Position numbers and translations under genes: made by a program
From: Flavobacterium pectinovorum
GTDB taxonomy: Bacteria; Bacteroidota; Bacteroidia; Flavobacteriales; Flavobacteriaceae
Direction: 5' to 3'
Assembly (NCBI RefSeq): GCF_022802975.1
Contig: NZ_JAFEVZ010000006.1
Span: 62,001 to 126,000 of the forward strand
DNA: 64,000 nucleotides
Part shown: positions 40,658-54,301 of the stretch, piece by piece
Layout of the letters: each line of letters begins with the position of its first letter
How positions within the stretch are numbered: position 1 is the first letter of the stretch
The notes under the pieces: generated by a model
What the model was told of the DNA's origin: nothing
The model's database searches: none
The model's input: the letters and a program-made list of their open reading frames with translations, nothing else

Positions 40658-42532
40658 CTACTCCAGTTCTAAAACCAAAGCTGATTTTGGTTCTAAAGTA
40701 ATTTCAGAAGTTAAATCGAATGTTTTGCCAGTAATAACATCTTTTCCTGATGTATAGTTTTTGATGTTTTCTTTAAAACGATTGGTTTTTATAAGTTGCT
40801 CTTTTGCATTATTATTGAAAACCACCATTACCGTTTTGGCATCCGTGTATCTGAAATATACATAGGTGTTGTTTTCCGGAATGTAATGTGTCATTTTACC
40901 GAAGTGTACAGCTTCATTCGTTTTTCTCCAATTGAATAATTTGGATGTAAAATCAAAATATTTTGTCTGTTCAGCGGTTCTTCCTTCTGGAGTAAAAGCA
41001 TTGTTTTTATCTCCGATCCATCCTCCCGGAAAATCCTGACGAATATCAGCATCACCTTTGCTTTTATCGCCGCCCATTCCAATTTCTGAACCATAATATA
41101 CTTGTGGAATTCCACGAACAGTTGCCATCAAAGTCATAACCAGTTTATATTTTGCAAAATCGTATTTGTAAACATCATTGATTCGATTAGTGTCATGATT
41201 TTCAGCAAAAACCAAAAGATTATTAGTATTTGGGTATAAATAATCCATCGCAAAATTGTTGTAAAATTTAATCAGACCACCATCCCAATTAGGTGCGTCT
41301 TCATTAAAAACAGAACCAATCTGATCCTGCAAAGTAAAATCCATTACACTTGGTAAATTCGAATTATAATTTTTAATTTCACCTACTTTACTGTCTTTCT
41401 GCCAATAGGCTAAACTCGCCTGATTGTGCATCCATATTTCGCCAACAATATTAAAATTTGGATATTCATTCGTAACCGATTTTGCCCAGTTGGCCATAGC
41501 ATCTGCATCAGAATAATTATAAGTATCTACTCTAAACCCATCAAGATCAGCAAATTCAATCCACCAGATTGCGTTTTGAGTCAGGTATTTTGCTACTAAC
41601 GAATTTCTTAAATTCAAATCCGGCATCGAAGGTACGAACCAGCCATCAATACAAATTTCCTGATCTATTTTTGAAGCGTGCGTATCCGGAATTACTTCAC
41701 GTCTGTGGTGAGTTTGTGTAAAACTTTCAAATTGATTAAACCAGGTTTTGGTCGGGATATCTTTCATCATCCAATGGGTAATCCCCCAATGATTGGTAAC
41801 ATAATCCATCACCAGTTTCATATCTTTTTTATGCATTTCTGCAGACAAACGAGCGTAATCATCATTAGTCCCGTAACGAGGATCTATCTTGTAAACGTCA
41901 GACTGTGCGTAAGTATGGTATGAATATTCCTTGTCATTATCTTCGCATAAAGGTGTACTCCAAATAGTGGTTGCCCCAAGAGAAGAAATATAATCCAAAT
42001 TTTTGATGATTCCTTCGATATCTCCACCGTGACGTCCGCCCGGTAAAGCGCGATTTCCTTTTTCAGTTAGAGAAGCATTACTGTCATTTTTTGAATTTCC
42101 GTTGGCAAAACGATCTGGCATAATCAAATAAATCAGATCTGACGAGTCATAACTTTTTCGGTCAGCAGAATTGGCTCTTCTTTCTTTAAGTGAATATTTT
42201 TGTGTGAAAGCGACTTTATTTTTAGTTTTAAATGAAAACAAAATTTCTGAAGCTTTTAGGTTTTTTGTATCAATTGTTATAAAAAGATAATTCGGATTTT
42301 CTGTTTTTTCTACATTTTTAATCGTCACATTATTTGAAACCGAAGTTTCGTATTGAGCAATGTTTTTTCCGTAGAACATAATCTGCAGCTCCGAATTTTT
42401 CATTCCGGCGTACCAAAATGGCGGTTCTACTTTTTGAATTTGCGCTTTTGCAGAAACAGAAACCAACAAAATCATTAAAATTAGCTTATAGAACGAAAGG
42501 TTTGTTTTGAACATTGTTTTTGAATTGTTCAT
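40658..42532 (-). CDS. GH13 alpha-amylase family enzyme, SusA/neopullulanase-like
   Basis: A 624-aa exported glycosidase, last gene of the maltodextrin operon. A signal-type N-terminus (MNNSKTMFKTNLSFYKLILMILLVSVSAKAQ) precedes an N-terminal immunoglobulin-like domain typical of neopullulanase/cyclomaltodextrinase. The four GH13 regions are visible: VMDYVTNH (I), LDGFRVDTYNY (II, nucleophile Asp), IVGEIW (III, acid Glu) and FAENHDTNRI (IV). Without a lipobox or T9SS tail it is probably periplasmic, cutting imported maltodextrins. Met at 42514 is an alternative start. The GH97 gene precedes it by 107 nt, with repeat C between them. Confidence 0.9.
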   Translation of the reverse strand: MNNSKTMFKTNLSFYKLILMILLVSVSAKAQIQKVEPPFWYAGMKNSELQIMFYGKNIAQYETSVSNNVTIKNVEKTENPNYLFITIDTKNLKASEILFSFKTKNKVAFTQKYSLKERRANSADRKSYDSSDLIYLIMPDRFANGNSKNDSNASLTEKGNRALPGGRHGGDIEGIIKNLDYISSLGATTIWSTPLCEDNDKEYSYHTYAQSDVYKIDPRYGTNDDYARLSAEMHKKDMKLVMDYVTNHWGITHWMMKDIPTKTWFNQFESFTQTHHRREVIPDTHASKIDQEICIDGWFVPSMPDLNLRNSLVAKYLTQNAIWWIEFADLDGFRVDTYNYSDADAMANWAKSVTNEYPNFNIVGEIWMHNQASLAYWQKDSKVGEIKNYNSNLPSVMDFTLQDQIGSVFNEDAPNWDGGLIKFYNNFAMDYLYPNTNNLLVFAENHDTNRINDVYKYDFAKYKLVMTLMATVRGIPQVYYGSEIGMGGDKSKGDADIRQDFPGGWIGDKNNAFTPEGRTAEQTKYFDFTSKLFNWRKTNEAVHFGKMTHYIPENNTYVYFRYTDAKTVMVVFNNNAKEQLIKTNRFKENIKNYTSGKDVITGKTFDLTSEITLEPKSALVLELE

Positions 42533-42550
42533 AGTAAAGTACAATTTAGT

Positions 42551-42629
42551 CCATATAAAAAATGTAAGAACATTTAAAAAAAAACTTGGGGGGAATTTTA
42601 AATTAAATGAACTTACATTTATTATATGG
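42551..42629. repeat. CCATATAA...TTATATGG palindrome (family C), copy 3
   Basis: CCATATAAAAAATGTAAG then AACATTTA (42551-42576) is inverted, at about 23 of 26 positions, against TAAATGAACTTACATTTATT and ATATGG. A G-rich spot, TTGGGGGGAA, lies in the loop. It separates the GH97 and GH13 genes inside one operon. Confidence 0.75.
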
Positions 42630-42639
42630 TTAATTAAAA

Positions 42640-47087
<4,448 letters not shown>

Positions 47088-47110
47088 TTTTTGTTAATTA
47101 GATCATTGGG

Positions 47111-47290
47111 CAATTAGATAATTAGAAAATGTGCCTATTAAATAATTATTTATTTGGCTATTCTAATTTTGATTCTATCGTTTTATTGCTCGTTTGTACT
47201 GTTTTATTTTTTTAATTAGATGATTTATTTAAAATTATGTAACTGGTTTATTATAAGGTGGTAATAAGTCATTTTCTAATTATCAAATTG
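47111..47290. repeat. Long AT-rich inverted repeat inside the maltodextrin operon
   Basis: CAATTAGATAATTAGAAAATG (47111-47131) is inverted, with one or two mismatches, at 47270-47290. The 138-nt AT-rich loop holds no gene. It lies between the GH65 and beta-phosphoglucomutase genes and may modulate expression across the operon. Confidence 0.65.
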
Positions 47291-47310
47291 ACAAATTGCC
47301 ATATTCTGTA

Positions 47311-47961
47311 TTAACCAATTAGTTTATCAATAAACACAGGGTTTATTTCGGTAAAATCCTTAAAAACAAAGTCAGCTTCATATAAAATTGTTCCCTCACC
47401 AATTCCTATACTCAGCATTTCTGCTATGTTTGCTGCCTGGATTCCGGCAACAGAATCTTCAAATACTATTGCTTTTTTCGGATCGATATCAAGTAATTGA
47501 GCTGCTTTTAAGAAAACTTCGGGATCTGGTTTTGCATTAGTAACATCGTTACCGTCAACAATCGTATCGAAATAAGACAGAATCCCGGTTTTTTCCAGAA
47601 TCGGTCTTGCATTTTTACTGGCTGAACCCAATGCAATTCCCTGATTTTTTTCTTTTAATAATTGCAGGATTTTAAAAACCCCCGGAAGAATCTCACTTTC
47701 ATCCATATCAACTAAATAAGATAAATAATCTTCATTTTTCTGAATTAGCATTTTGTCCTTATCGGCCTGTGAAACCTGAACATTTCCTAATTCTAAAATG
47801 ATCTCTAAAGAACGAACACGGCTTACCCCTTTTAAAAGTTCATTGTGCTCGTGGGTAAAATTTATGTTTAATGCCTGGGCAACTTTTTGCCAGGCTAAAA
47901 AGTGATATTTGGCAGTATCGACAATAACCCCGTCAAGGTCGAAAATAAATGCTTTTTTCAT
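47311..47961 (-). CDS. pgmB: Beta-phosphoglucomutase
   Basis: A 216-aa HAD enzyme with the textbook beta-PGM motif I, KAFIFDLDGVIVDTAKYHFLAWQ, followed by the hinge/cap residues (ELLKGVSRVRSLEIIL). Motif II is LGSASKNARPILE, motif III KPDPEVFLKAAQLL and motif IV IVFEDSVAGIQAANIAEM. It converts beta-glucose 1-phosphate made by the GH65 phosphorylase into glucose 6-phosphate. It follows the transporter gene with a gap of a single nucleotide. Confidence 0.95.
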   Translation of the reverse strand: MKKAFIFDLDGVIVDTAKYHFLAWQKVAQALNINFTHEHNELLKGVSRVRSLEIILELGNVQVSQADKDKMLIQKNEDYLSYLVDMDESEILPGVFKILQLLKEKNQGIALGSASKNARPILEKTGILSYFDTIVDGNDVTNAKPDPEVFLKAAQLLDIDPKKAIVFEDSVAGIQAANIAEMLSIGIGEGTILYEADFVFKDFTEINPVFIDKLIG

Positions 47962-47962
47962 G

Positions 47963-49516
47963 TTATTCTTTTTCTTCGTCTTTTACAAACAGTGTTAATA
48001 AACCTGCTAAAATCATAGCACATCCTCCAAGAACAATAGTATTTATGGTGTTTGCATTAAAAAAATGGATCGTAAAATATCCTAAGATTCCTGCAGCCAC
48101 AATTTGTGGAATTACGATAAAGAAATTAAAAAGTCCCATGTAATATCCCATTTTATTGGCTGGCAATGCATTCGAAAGCATTGCATAAGGCATAGACAAA
48201 ATACTTGCCCACGCAATTCCAACCATTGCCATAGAGATAATTATAAATATTGGATTAGTAATAAAGTAGATAGATATAAGCCCGATTCCACCTATGATAA
48301 GACAAATCATGTGCGTAATTTTCCTGTTCGTTCTATAGGCAATAAGAGGAATGATAAATGCAAAAACTGCTGCCGTACCATTTCTGACAGCTGAACAAAC
48401 ATTCAGCCAGTCTGCTCCGTCATTATATTCTTTTTGAACTCTTTTTAATTCTTTTTTCTCCTCTTTGTTTGTATCGGTATTTAAACCGTCTGAAAAATAA
48501 TTCGCAATGTTAACCGAAATAACTTTAGGATTTTCAGAAACCCGGAATTGTCTAATTTCTTCAAAATCTTTCACAAGAGATTTTAAGTTTTTTTCTTGTT
48601 TGTTTTTTTCGACAATACTTAAATTTTCTGTTGAAAGTTTATCTAACCTGTATTGTGCCGCATTATGCATTTTGGTTACTAAACTACCATCTACTTTCAT
48701 ATTGTATTGGGTTGAAGTAATAGCGTTTGTAGCATAAATCCACATTGAAAACAAAGCAAACCAGGTAAAAAACTGAACAAGGGCCAGCTGCTTCATTGTT
48801 TTTGGCATTTTAAAAATCCCGCCAAAAGTTTCAGCCAAAGCATCTTTAAAAGTGGTTTCTCTTTTTTCTTTTTTAAATTGTTCAATATCTTCAGGGGGAA
48901 ATTCCTTAGTAGTGAAAATAGTATACATCACAGATAAGAAATAAGCGATCCCACCTAAATAGAATGACCATTTAACAGATTCCGGAATTTCTCCTGCTCC
49001 TGCTGTATTACTAAAATGAAACCAATTGGTAAAAATCCACGGAAGAATGGCTGCAATAACAGAACCAACTCCTATAAAAAAACTCTGCATGGCAAAACCA
49101 CTGGTTCTTTGTTTGGGAGGAAGTTTATCTCCTACAAAAGCTCTGAAAGGTTCCATTGAGATATTGATAGATGCATCCAATATCCAAAGCATTCCTCCTG
49201 CAATCCATAAGGTTGGGGAATTTGGCATAATGAACAAAGCTATACTCGCCAATAGTGCACCAATAAAAAAGAAAGGTCTTCGTCTGCCCCAATAAGGATG
49301 CCACGTGCGGTCGCTTAAATATCCAATTATGGGCTGAACTAATAATCCCGTTAATGGGGCGGCAATCCACAAAATAGGGATTTCGTCTTTATTAGCTCCA
49401 AGGGTTTCAAAAATTCTGCTGATATTTGAGTTTTGCAACTCAAAACCAAACTGTATCCCCAGGAATCCGAAACTCATGTTCCAAATTTCCCAGAAACTTA
49501 ATTTACGCTTTTCCAT
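47963..49516 (-). CDS. MFS sugar transporter, maltose/maltodextrin type
   Basis: A 517-aa major facilitator protein. The ATG at 49516 (MEKRKLSFWEIWNMSFGFLGIQFGFELQ) is preferred, because the longer TTG frame would run through a promoter-like hairpin. About 12 helices are seen, with the family loop GYLSDRTWHPYWGRRRPFFFIG. An unusual polar insertion of about 105 residues (about 266-372) lies between the seventh and eighth helices. Placement with pgmB, GH65, GH97 and GH13 implies import of maltose or maltodextrin through the inner membrane. First gene of the minus operon, preceded by the shared operator element. Confidence 0.9.
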   Translation of the reverse strand: MEKRKLSFWEIWNMSFGFLGIQFGFELQNSNISRIFETLGANKDEIPILWIAAPLTGLLVQPIIGYLSDRTWHPYWGRRRPFFFIGALLASIALFIMPNSPTLWIAGGMLWILDASINISMEPFRAFVGDKLPPKQRTSGFAMQSFFIGVGSVIAAILPWIFTNWFHFSNTAGAGEIPESVKWSFYLGGIAYFLSVMYTIFTTKEFPPEDIEQFKKEKRETTFKDALAETFGGIFKMPKTMKQLALVQFFTWFALFSMWIYATNAITSTQYNMKVDGSLVTKMHNAAQYRLDKLSTENLSIVEKNKQEKNLKSLVKDFEEIRQFRVSENPKVISVNIANYFSDGLNTDTNKEEKKELKRVQKEYNDGADWLNVCSAVRNGTAAVFAFIIPLIAYRTNRKITHMICLIIGGIGLISIYFITNPIFIIISMAMVGIAWASILSMPYAMLSNALPANKMGYYMGLFNFFIVIPQIVAAGILGYFTIHFFNANTINTIVLGGCAMILAGLLTLFVKDEEKE

Positions 49517-49570
49517 TATCGCAATTTGTAAAAATGATACGATAAGCGCTTTGCTTATCAAAACTTACTA

Positions 49571-49597
49571 TTTATTTCGAAGTAAAAGTAAAAGCTT
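49571..49597 (-). promoter_or_regulatory. Shared Sus operator element, MFS-operon copy
   Basis: TTTATTTCGAAGTAAA (49571-49586) is a 16-bp palindrome with one mismatched pair and a central CG, the usual form of LacI-family operators. It extends to a 22-nt block (49576-49597) matching the susC upstream copy (51221-51242) at 21 of 22 positions. It lies about 60 nt upstream of the transporter start. Confidence 0.72.
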
Positions 49598-49812
49598 TGA
49601 ACTGGGCTGTAAATATATAAATATATTTCAGTTTTTTACTGGATAATAGCAAATAAGAACAAACATTTTTCACTACAAGGTTGTAGTAATGAATTAAATA
49701 AGAAAAAAGTGCCACTAAAAATAAAAAGAAATAAAGTGCAAAAAACAAAGTCTAATTATTATTGAGTTACTGTGTTGTCTGCGGCTGAAGCTGCAGGATT
49801 ATACTTTTATAC

Positions 49813-49865
49813 AAAAAACGGCTTTATTCTGAAAAACTGTTAGTTTTTTCAGAATAAAGCCGTTG
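49813..49865 (-). terminator. Terminator of the LacI-family gene
   Basis: CGGCTTTATTCTGAAAAA (49819-49836) pairs with TTTTTTCAGAATAAAGCCG (49844-49862), giving about 18 bp. On the minus strand it is followed by TTTTTTG. It lies about 145 nt beyond the stop. Confidence 0.75.
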
Positions 49866-50007
49866 ATCTTTGCACTCAACACAAACTCCAGTTAAAACAG
49901 AAAGCAATTGAGATACTTTTTTACAAAGACTTTTTATTAATATTATTATAGTTAAAAACAAAATTCAGATTTCAACAGTTGTATGTCTTTTATCTGACAC
50001 ATAAAGG

Positions 50008-51045
50008 TTAGTCTGTAGATTCTCTTTCTATAAGATGCGTTTCAATTACCTCAGTTGTATAATTTTCATTTTCATCATCTTCCTCTGCTTCCTCATGTTC
50101 TGCTTCGAGTCTTTCAATAAGCATTTTAGCTGCTTTATTGCCCATTTTTTTTCCACTTTGACTTACCGTCGTAATACTTGGTGTTGAATATTTGGAGATA
50201 ATTCCGTCAGTAAAAGCAATTACTGCTAAATCCTGAGGAACTTTAAGCCCCATTTTATGGGCAGTTTTTATGATCGTAACTGCAAAAAGCTCATTTACGG
50301 CAAAAACTGCATCAAAAGCCCTATCGTGCAAAAGCTGGCTAATCGTAATTTCGCAGGTATCTACGTCTTCTATTTTTATAATTAAATCTTCATTGAACGG
50401 CAGTCCGTTATCTAATAACGCTTTTTCATAGCCATCTGTTCTCAGTTTTCCAACACTTACATAATCAACAGTTGTTACGAGAGCTATTTTTTTTCTTCCA
50501 TTATCAATCAAACTCTGAACTGCTTCGTATGCCGCAGCTTTATCGTCAATAATTACTTTATCACATAAAATATCATTCGTTACGCGATCAAACATTACGA
50601 CAGGCATTCCTTGATTGATGACTTCAGTTATATGATGAAAATCACCCTTAAATTGTGTTTCTTTAGAAAGTGACATGATAAAACCGTCAATACTTCCATT
50701 TGCTAACATTTCCATGTTTAAAACTTCTTTATCAAAAGAATCATCCGATAAACAGATTACTACACTATACCCATTTTCATTAGCAACCTGTTCTATTCCG
50801 TCAATTACGGTAGAGAAAAAATAATGTACAATTTCCGGAATGATAATACCAATACTTTTGGTTTTTCGATTTTTTAAACTAAGGGCTATGTTATTGGGTT
50901 TATAGTTGTAAAATTTTGCAAAAGCCTGGACTTTTAATCGCGTTTCTTCACCAATTTCCGAACTGTTTCTTAATGATTTTGAGACAGTTGAAATAGACAC
51001 GTCTAGTTCTTTTGCAATCTGTTTTAGGGTTACTTTTCGCTTCAT
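50008..51045 (-). CDS. LacI-family transcriptional regulator of the starch locus
   Basis: A 345-aa repressor/activator. It has an N-terminal LacI HTH (VTLKQIAKELDVSISTVSKSLRNSSEIGEETRLKVQAFAKFYNYKPNNIALSLKNRKTKSIGIIIPEI). A periplasmic-binding-protein-like sugar sensor domain follows (about 60-330, with VVMFDRV, AVFAVNELFAVTIIKTAHKMGLKVPQDLAVIAFTDG). The C-terminal 20 residues are acidic and unusual (EAEHEEAEEDDENEN). It lies between the two starch operons and is divergent from susC. The repeated operator-like element in both promoters suggests it controls them, with maltose or a maltodextrin as effector. Confidence 0.92.
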   Translation of the reverse strand: MKRKVTLKQIAKELDVSISTVSKSLRNSSEIGEETRLKVQAFAKFYNYKPNNIALSLKNRKTKSIGIIIPEIVHYFFSTVIDGIEQVANENGYSVVICLSDDSFDKEVLNMEMLANGSIDGFIMSLSKETQFKGDFHHITEVINQGMPVVMFDRVTNDILCDKVIIDDKAAAYEAVQSLIDNGRKKIALVTTVDYVSVGKLRTDGYEKALLDNGLPFNEDLIIKIEDVDTCEITISQLLHDRAFDAVFAVNELFAVTIIKTAHKMGLKVPQDLAVIAFTDGIISKYSTPSITTVSQSGKKMGNKAAKMLIERLEAEHEEAEEDDENENYTTEVIETHLIERESTD

Positions 51046-51188
51046 GATACTAATTTGAAAAAAATGTTATTGACAATAAAGGTATGCTTAATTTTTATAA
51101 ATCATAATTTTATTCTTAAAAAAACAGCAGAATATATAAAGTTTTCAACACTACCACGTTTTCGTAAGTCAATAAAAAAGGCCTGATG

Positions 51189-51242
51189 TTGAGCATGTTA
51201 ATTAATTCCTAATTTTGAAATTCGAAGTAAAATTAAAAGCTT
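51189..51242 (+). promoter_or_regulatory. susC promoter and shared operator element
   Basis: TTG (51189-51191), 18 nt, TAATTTTG (51210-51217) is a Bacteroidota promoter. The shared 22-nt element beginning TTCGAAGTAAAA (51221-51242) starts 3 nt after it, across the expected start of transcription. A bound regulator would repress. Confidence 0.72.
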
Positions 51243-51282
51243 AACTAACAATCACTAACTCAAACTAATTTAAACAAAAAGT

Positions 51283-54264
51283 ATGAAAACAATTTCTAAA
51301 AAGTTGTTATTTTTATTCCTGCTGCTGCCGTTTACGATGCTTGCTCAAAGCACCTTAAAAGGTACAGTTGTCGATAAAACGACAGGGCAGCCAATCCCGG
51401 GAGTAAATGTAAATGTACAAGGTGTTCAGGGCGGAACATCGACCGGTTTTGACGGTAATTTTGAATTATCTAATGTAAAAAACGGAAACAAAATTACAGT
51501 ATCCTTCATTGGATACAAAACAACAACCGTTGATTACAACGGACAAAAAACACTGAATATTTCATTAGAAGAAGACACTAACCAACTTAAAGAAGTAGTA
51601 GTGCAAGTAGGTTACGGTACCGTTAAGAAAAAAGACGCAACGGGTTCTGTATCTCAAATCTCTTCAAAAGAATTCAACAAAGGAATTAACGTAACTCCGG
51701 AAAGCTTGATTAGTGGTCGTATTTCAGGTGTGAATGTTGTTGGTGGAGGTGCACCGGGAGCAAAAGCAGATATCAGAATTCGTGGAGGATCATCATTAAG
51801 TGCTTCTAATGAGCCTTTAATAGTAATAGACGGACTCCCTATGAGTAATGCTGTTCCAAATGGTTCAACAAGTATTCTATCTACAATTGACCCAAATGAC
51901 ATAGAGTCTTTTACTGTTTTAAAAGATGCTTCTGCAGCTGCGATCTATGGATCAAGAGCAGCAAATGGTGTAATTGTTATTACAACCAAAAAAGGAACAA
52001 AAGGTGGTGTAAAAGTTAACTTTAGCTCACAGATTGGTATCAATACAGTAGCCAATACAGTAGATGTTTTAAGTGCGGACCAATTTCGTGCCTTAGTAAA
52101 TGAAAAAGGAACAACTGCTCAAAAAGCTTTGTTGGGGACGGCTAATACAAATTGGCAGGATGAAATTTTTCATACAGCATTAACTACTAATAATAATATA
52201 TCTGCAAGTGGTGCTTTATTTAATAAATTACCTGTTCGCTTATCTGTTGGAAATGTTGATAATGCGGGAATTTTAAGAAACACTTCTTTTGAGAGAACTA
52301 CAACATCGATATCATTAAATCCGGTTTTATTTGATAATCATTTAAAAATTGATATTAGTGGTAATATCGCATTTGGTAAAAACCAGTTTCAGGACGAATC
52401 TCCATTAATCAGCAGTGCCATTACTTTTGATCCAACACAATCTGTCTATCAGGCTGGTTCTCGTTATGGAGGCTATTTCGAATGGTTAGAACCAACTGGA
52501 AACTTACCATTACTACCGGCAAGAAACCCTGTTGCCAGATTAAATCAGGAAGAAAGAAGAGCTACATCTACAAGAAAATGGGGTAATGTAAGATTAGAAT
52601 ATAAATTACATTTCTTTGAAGATTTAAAAATAGTAGCTGAAGCCGGTATTGATAAATTTAACAGTAGTGGTTACAATCAGGCGAGTACAGAAAGTGCCGT
52701 AGGGTATCAGCCTAATTTATTTAACAGTGGAAACTGGGTAAATTTAGGGACTTATACACATTACACAGACAGCCGTCAAAATAAAAACTTAAATACTTAT
52801 TTTAATTATACTAAAGATTTAGGAAAGTTTAAAATTGATGCAACTGCAGGATACAACTATCAAATGTTTCAAAGAGAAGGGTATGATTCTGGTCAGACAA
52901 CAGAAACAGACCTTAGAGCAGATGTAACTACGGATCCGAATATTAATTTACAATCCTTTTTTGGACGTTTGAATTTAGGATATGACAGTAAGTATTTATT
53001 AACTGTAAATTATAGAAGAGATGGTACTTCACGTTTTTCTGAAGCGAACAGATGGGGTAATTTTGCCGGAGGTGCTTTTGCCTGGAATGTGTCCGAAGAA
53101 ACATTTTTAAAAGATAATGCTACTTTATCTAGTTTAAAATTAAGAGTTGGATACGGAACTACAGGACAGCAGGATATCCCGCCTCAGTATGATTATTTAC
53201 GAAGAGTAACTTTAGGAACTGCAAACACACAATATATTTTTAACGGAGTAATTTACAGAGCTGCAAAACCGGAAGGATATAATCCGGCCATCAAATGGGA
53301 AGATTTGGCTGAGATGAACGTAGGAGTAGATTTTGGATTCCTAAACGACAGAATAACTGGAACAGTTAACTATTTTGACAAAAAATCAAGTGATCTTTTG
53401 GCAGAAATTCCGGTTCCTGACGGAGCAAATATTAGAAATCAGGGATACAATAATATTGGTAGTGTAAGAACAAGAGGTATTGAGTTTAATCTTCAATCTG
53501 ATATTATTAAAAATGACAACTTAAACTGGAATCTTGCCGTGAATGCAACTTATATTGATCAGAAGATCGATGACTTAGGTGTTACTGTTCCGGGATTTCA
53601 AGGTTATATCGTTGGTGATGTAATTGCCGGAGGTACAGGGAATCAGGTATTAATAAATTCTGAGGGATTTACCCCAAACTCGTTTTTTGTATTTGAGCAG
53701 TTATATGATGCTAATAAAAAACCGATACAAGGTGCTTATGCAGATAGAAATGGAGACGGAGCTATTACAGATGCTGACCGTTATAAATTTCACAAACCTG
53801 CTGCAGATTATACATTCGGATTATTTTCTACTTTAAATTACAAAAAGTTTGATTTCACAATGAACTGGAGAGCTAGTTTAGGAAACTACATTTATGATAA
53901 CGTAAGTTCTGACAAAGGATATGTAGAAGCAGGATTAAGAAGACAATCTGATTTATCTAACATTACTACTGATTACTACAACACAGGATTTACGACGGAA
54001 AGTAATTCAAATGGAACACAACGTAACTATTCAAATTATTATGTAAAAGATGCTTCATTCATCAAATTAGACAACATTGTCTTTGGATACACTTTTGATA
54101 AAACATTGCTAAAAGCTGCTTCATTAAGATTTACAGCAGGAGTTCAAAATGTTTTTGTTCTTACAAAATACAATGGTTTGGATCCTGAGAAATTCAATGG
54201 TATAGACAACAATGTTTATCCAAGAGCCCGAACTTTCTTGTTTGGAGTAAATGCAAATTTCTAA
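51283..54264 (+). CDS. susC: SusC/RagA-family TonB-linked outer-membrane protein
   Basis: A 993-aa receptor: signal peptide (MKTISKKLLFLFLLLPFTMLAQS), then a carboxypeptidase-regulatory-like domain (about 25-100, LKGTVVDKTTGQPIPGVNVNVQGVQGGTSTGFDGNFELSNVKNGNKITVSFIGYKTTTV). The TonB box and plug follow with the SusC signature (LKEVVVQVGYGTVKKKDATGSVSQI, IRIRGGSSLSASNEPLIVIDGLPM, DPNDIESFTVLKDASAAAIYGSRAANGVIVITTKKG). The barrel ends in RARTFLFGVNANF. It imports oligosaccharides, here maltooligosaccharides, together with SusD. The SusD frame begins close behind it. Confidence 0.95.
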   Translation: MKTISKKLLFLFLLLPFTMLAQSTLKGTVVDKTTGQPIPGVNVNVQGVQGGTSTGFDGNFELSNVKNGNKITVSFIGYKTTTVDYNGQKTLNISLEEDTNQLKEVVVQVGYGTVKKKDATGSVSQISSKEFNKGINVTPESLISGRISGVNVVGGGAPGAKADIRIRGGSSLSASNEPLIVIDGLPMSNAVPNGSTSILSTIDPNDIESFTVLKDASAAAIYGSRAANGVIVITTKKGTKGGVKVNFSSQIGINTVANTVDVLSADQFRALVNEKGTTAQKALLGTANTNWQDEIFHTALTTNNNISASGALFNKLPVRLSVGNVDNAGILRNTSFERTTTSISLNPVLFDNHLKIDISGNIAFGKNQFQDESPLISSAITFDPTQSVYQAGSRYGGYFEWLEPTGNLPLLPARNPVARLNQEERRATSTRKWGNVRLEYKLHFFEDLKIVAEAGIDKFNSSGYNQASTESAVGYQPNLFNSGNWVNLGTYTHYTDSRQNKNLNTYFNYTKDLGKFKIDATAGYNYQMFQREGYDSGQTTETDLRADVTTDPNINLQSFFGRLNLGYDSKYLLTVNYRRDGTSRFSEANRWGNFAGGAFAWNVSEETFLKDNATLSSLKLRVGYGTTGQQDIPPQYDYLRRVTLGTANTQYIFNGVIYRAAKPEGYNPAIKWEDLAEMNVGVDFGFLNDRITGTVNYFDKKSSDLLAEIPVPDGANIRNQGYNNIGSVRTRGIEFNLQSDIIKNDNLNWNLAVNATYIDQKIDDLGVTVPGFQGYIVGDVIAGGTGNQVLINSEGFTPNSFFVFEQLYDANKKPIQGAYADRNGDGAITDADRYKFHKPAADYTFGLFSTLNYKKFDFTMNWRASLGNYIYDNVSSDKGYVEAGLRRQSDLSNITTDYYNTGFTTESNSNGTQRNYSNYYVKDASFIKLDNIVFGYTFDKTLLKAASLRFTAGVQNVFVLTKYNGLDPEKFNGIDNNVYPRARTFLFGVNANF

Positions 54265-54301
54265 TAGTACATTGAAAAACAAAATTTTAAAAACAAATAA
54301 A

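Larger units (their letters stand above)
49517..50007. other. Control region between MFS operon and LacI gene
   Basis: No gene is seen in these 491 nt. From left to right they hold a GATAAGC/GCTTATC hairpin with AAGCGCTT centre (49541-49559), the shared operator element (49571-49597), an ACTACAA-GG-TTGTAGT palindrome (49672-49687) and the LacI gene terminator (49813-49865). Confidence 0.65.

Noticed and set aside
48104..48394. 96-aa frame antisense to the MFS transporter
   Set aside because: Low-complexity composition (His/Asn-rich) typical of antisense reading; the transporter is clear.
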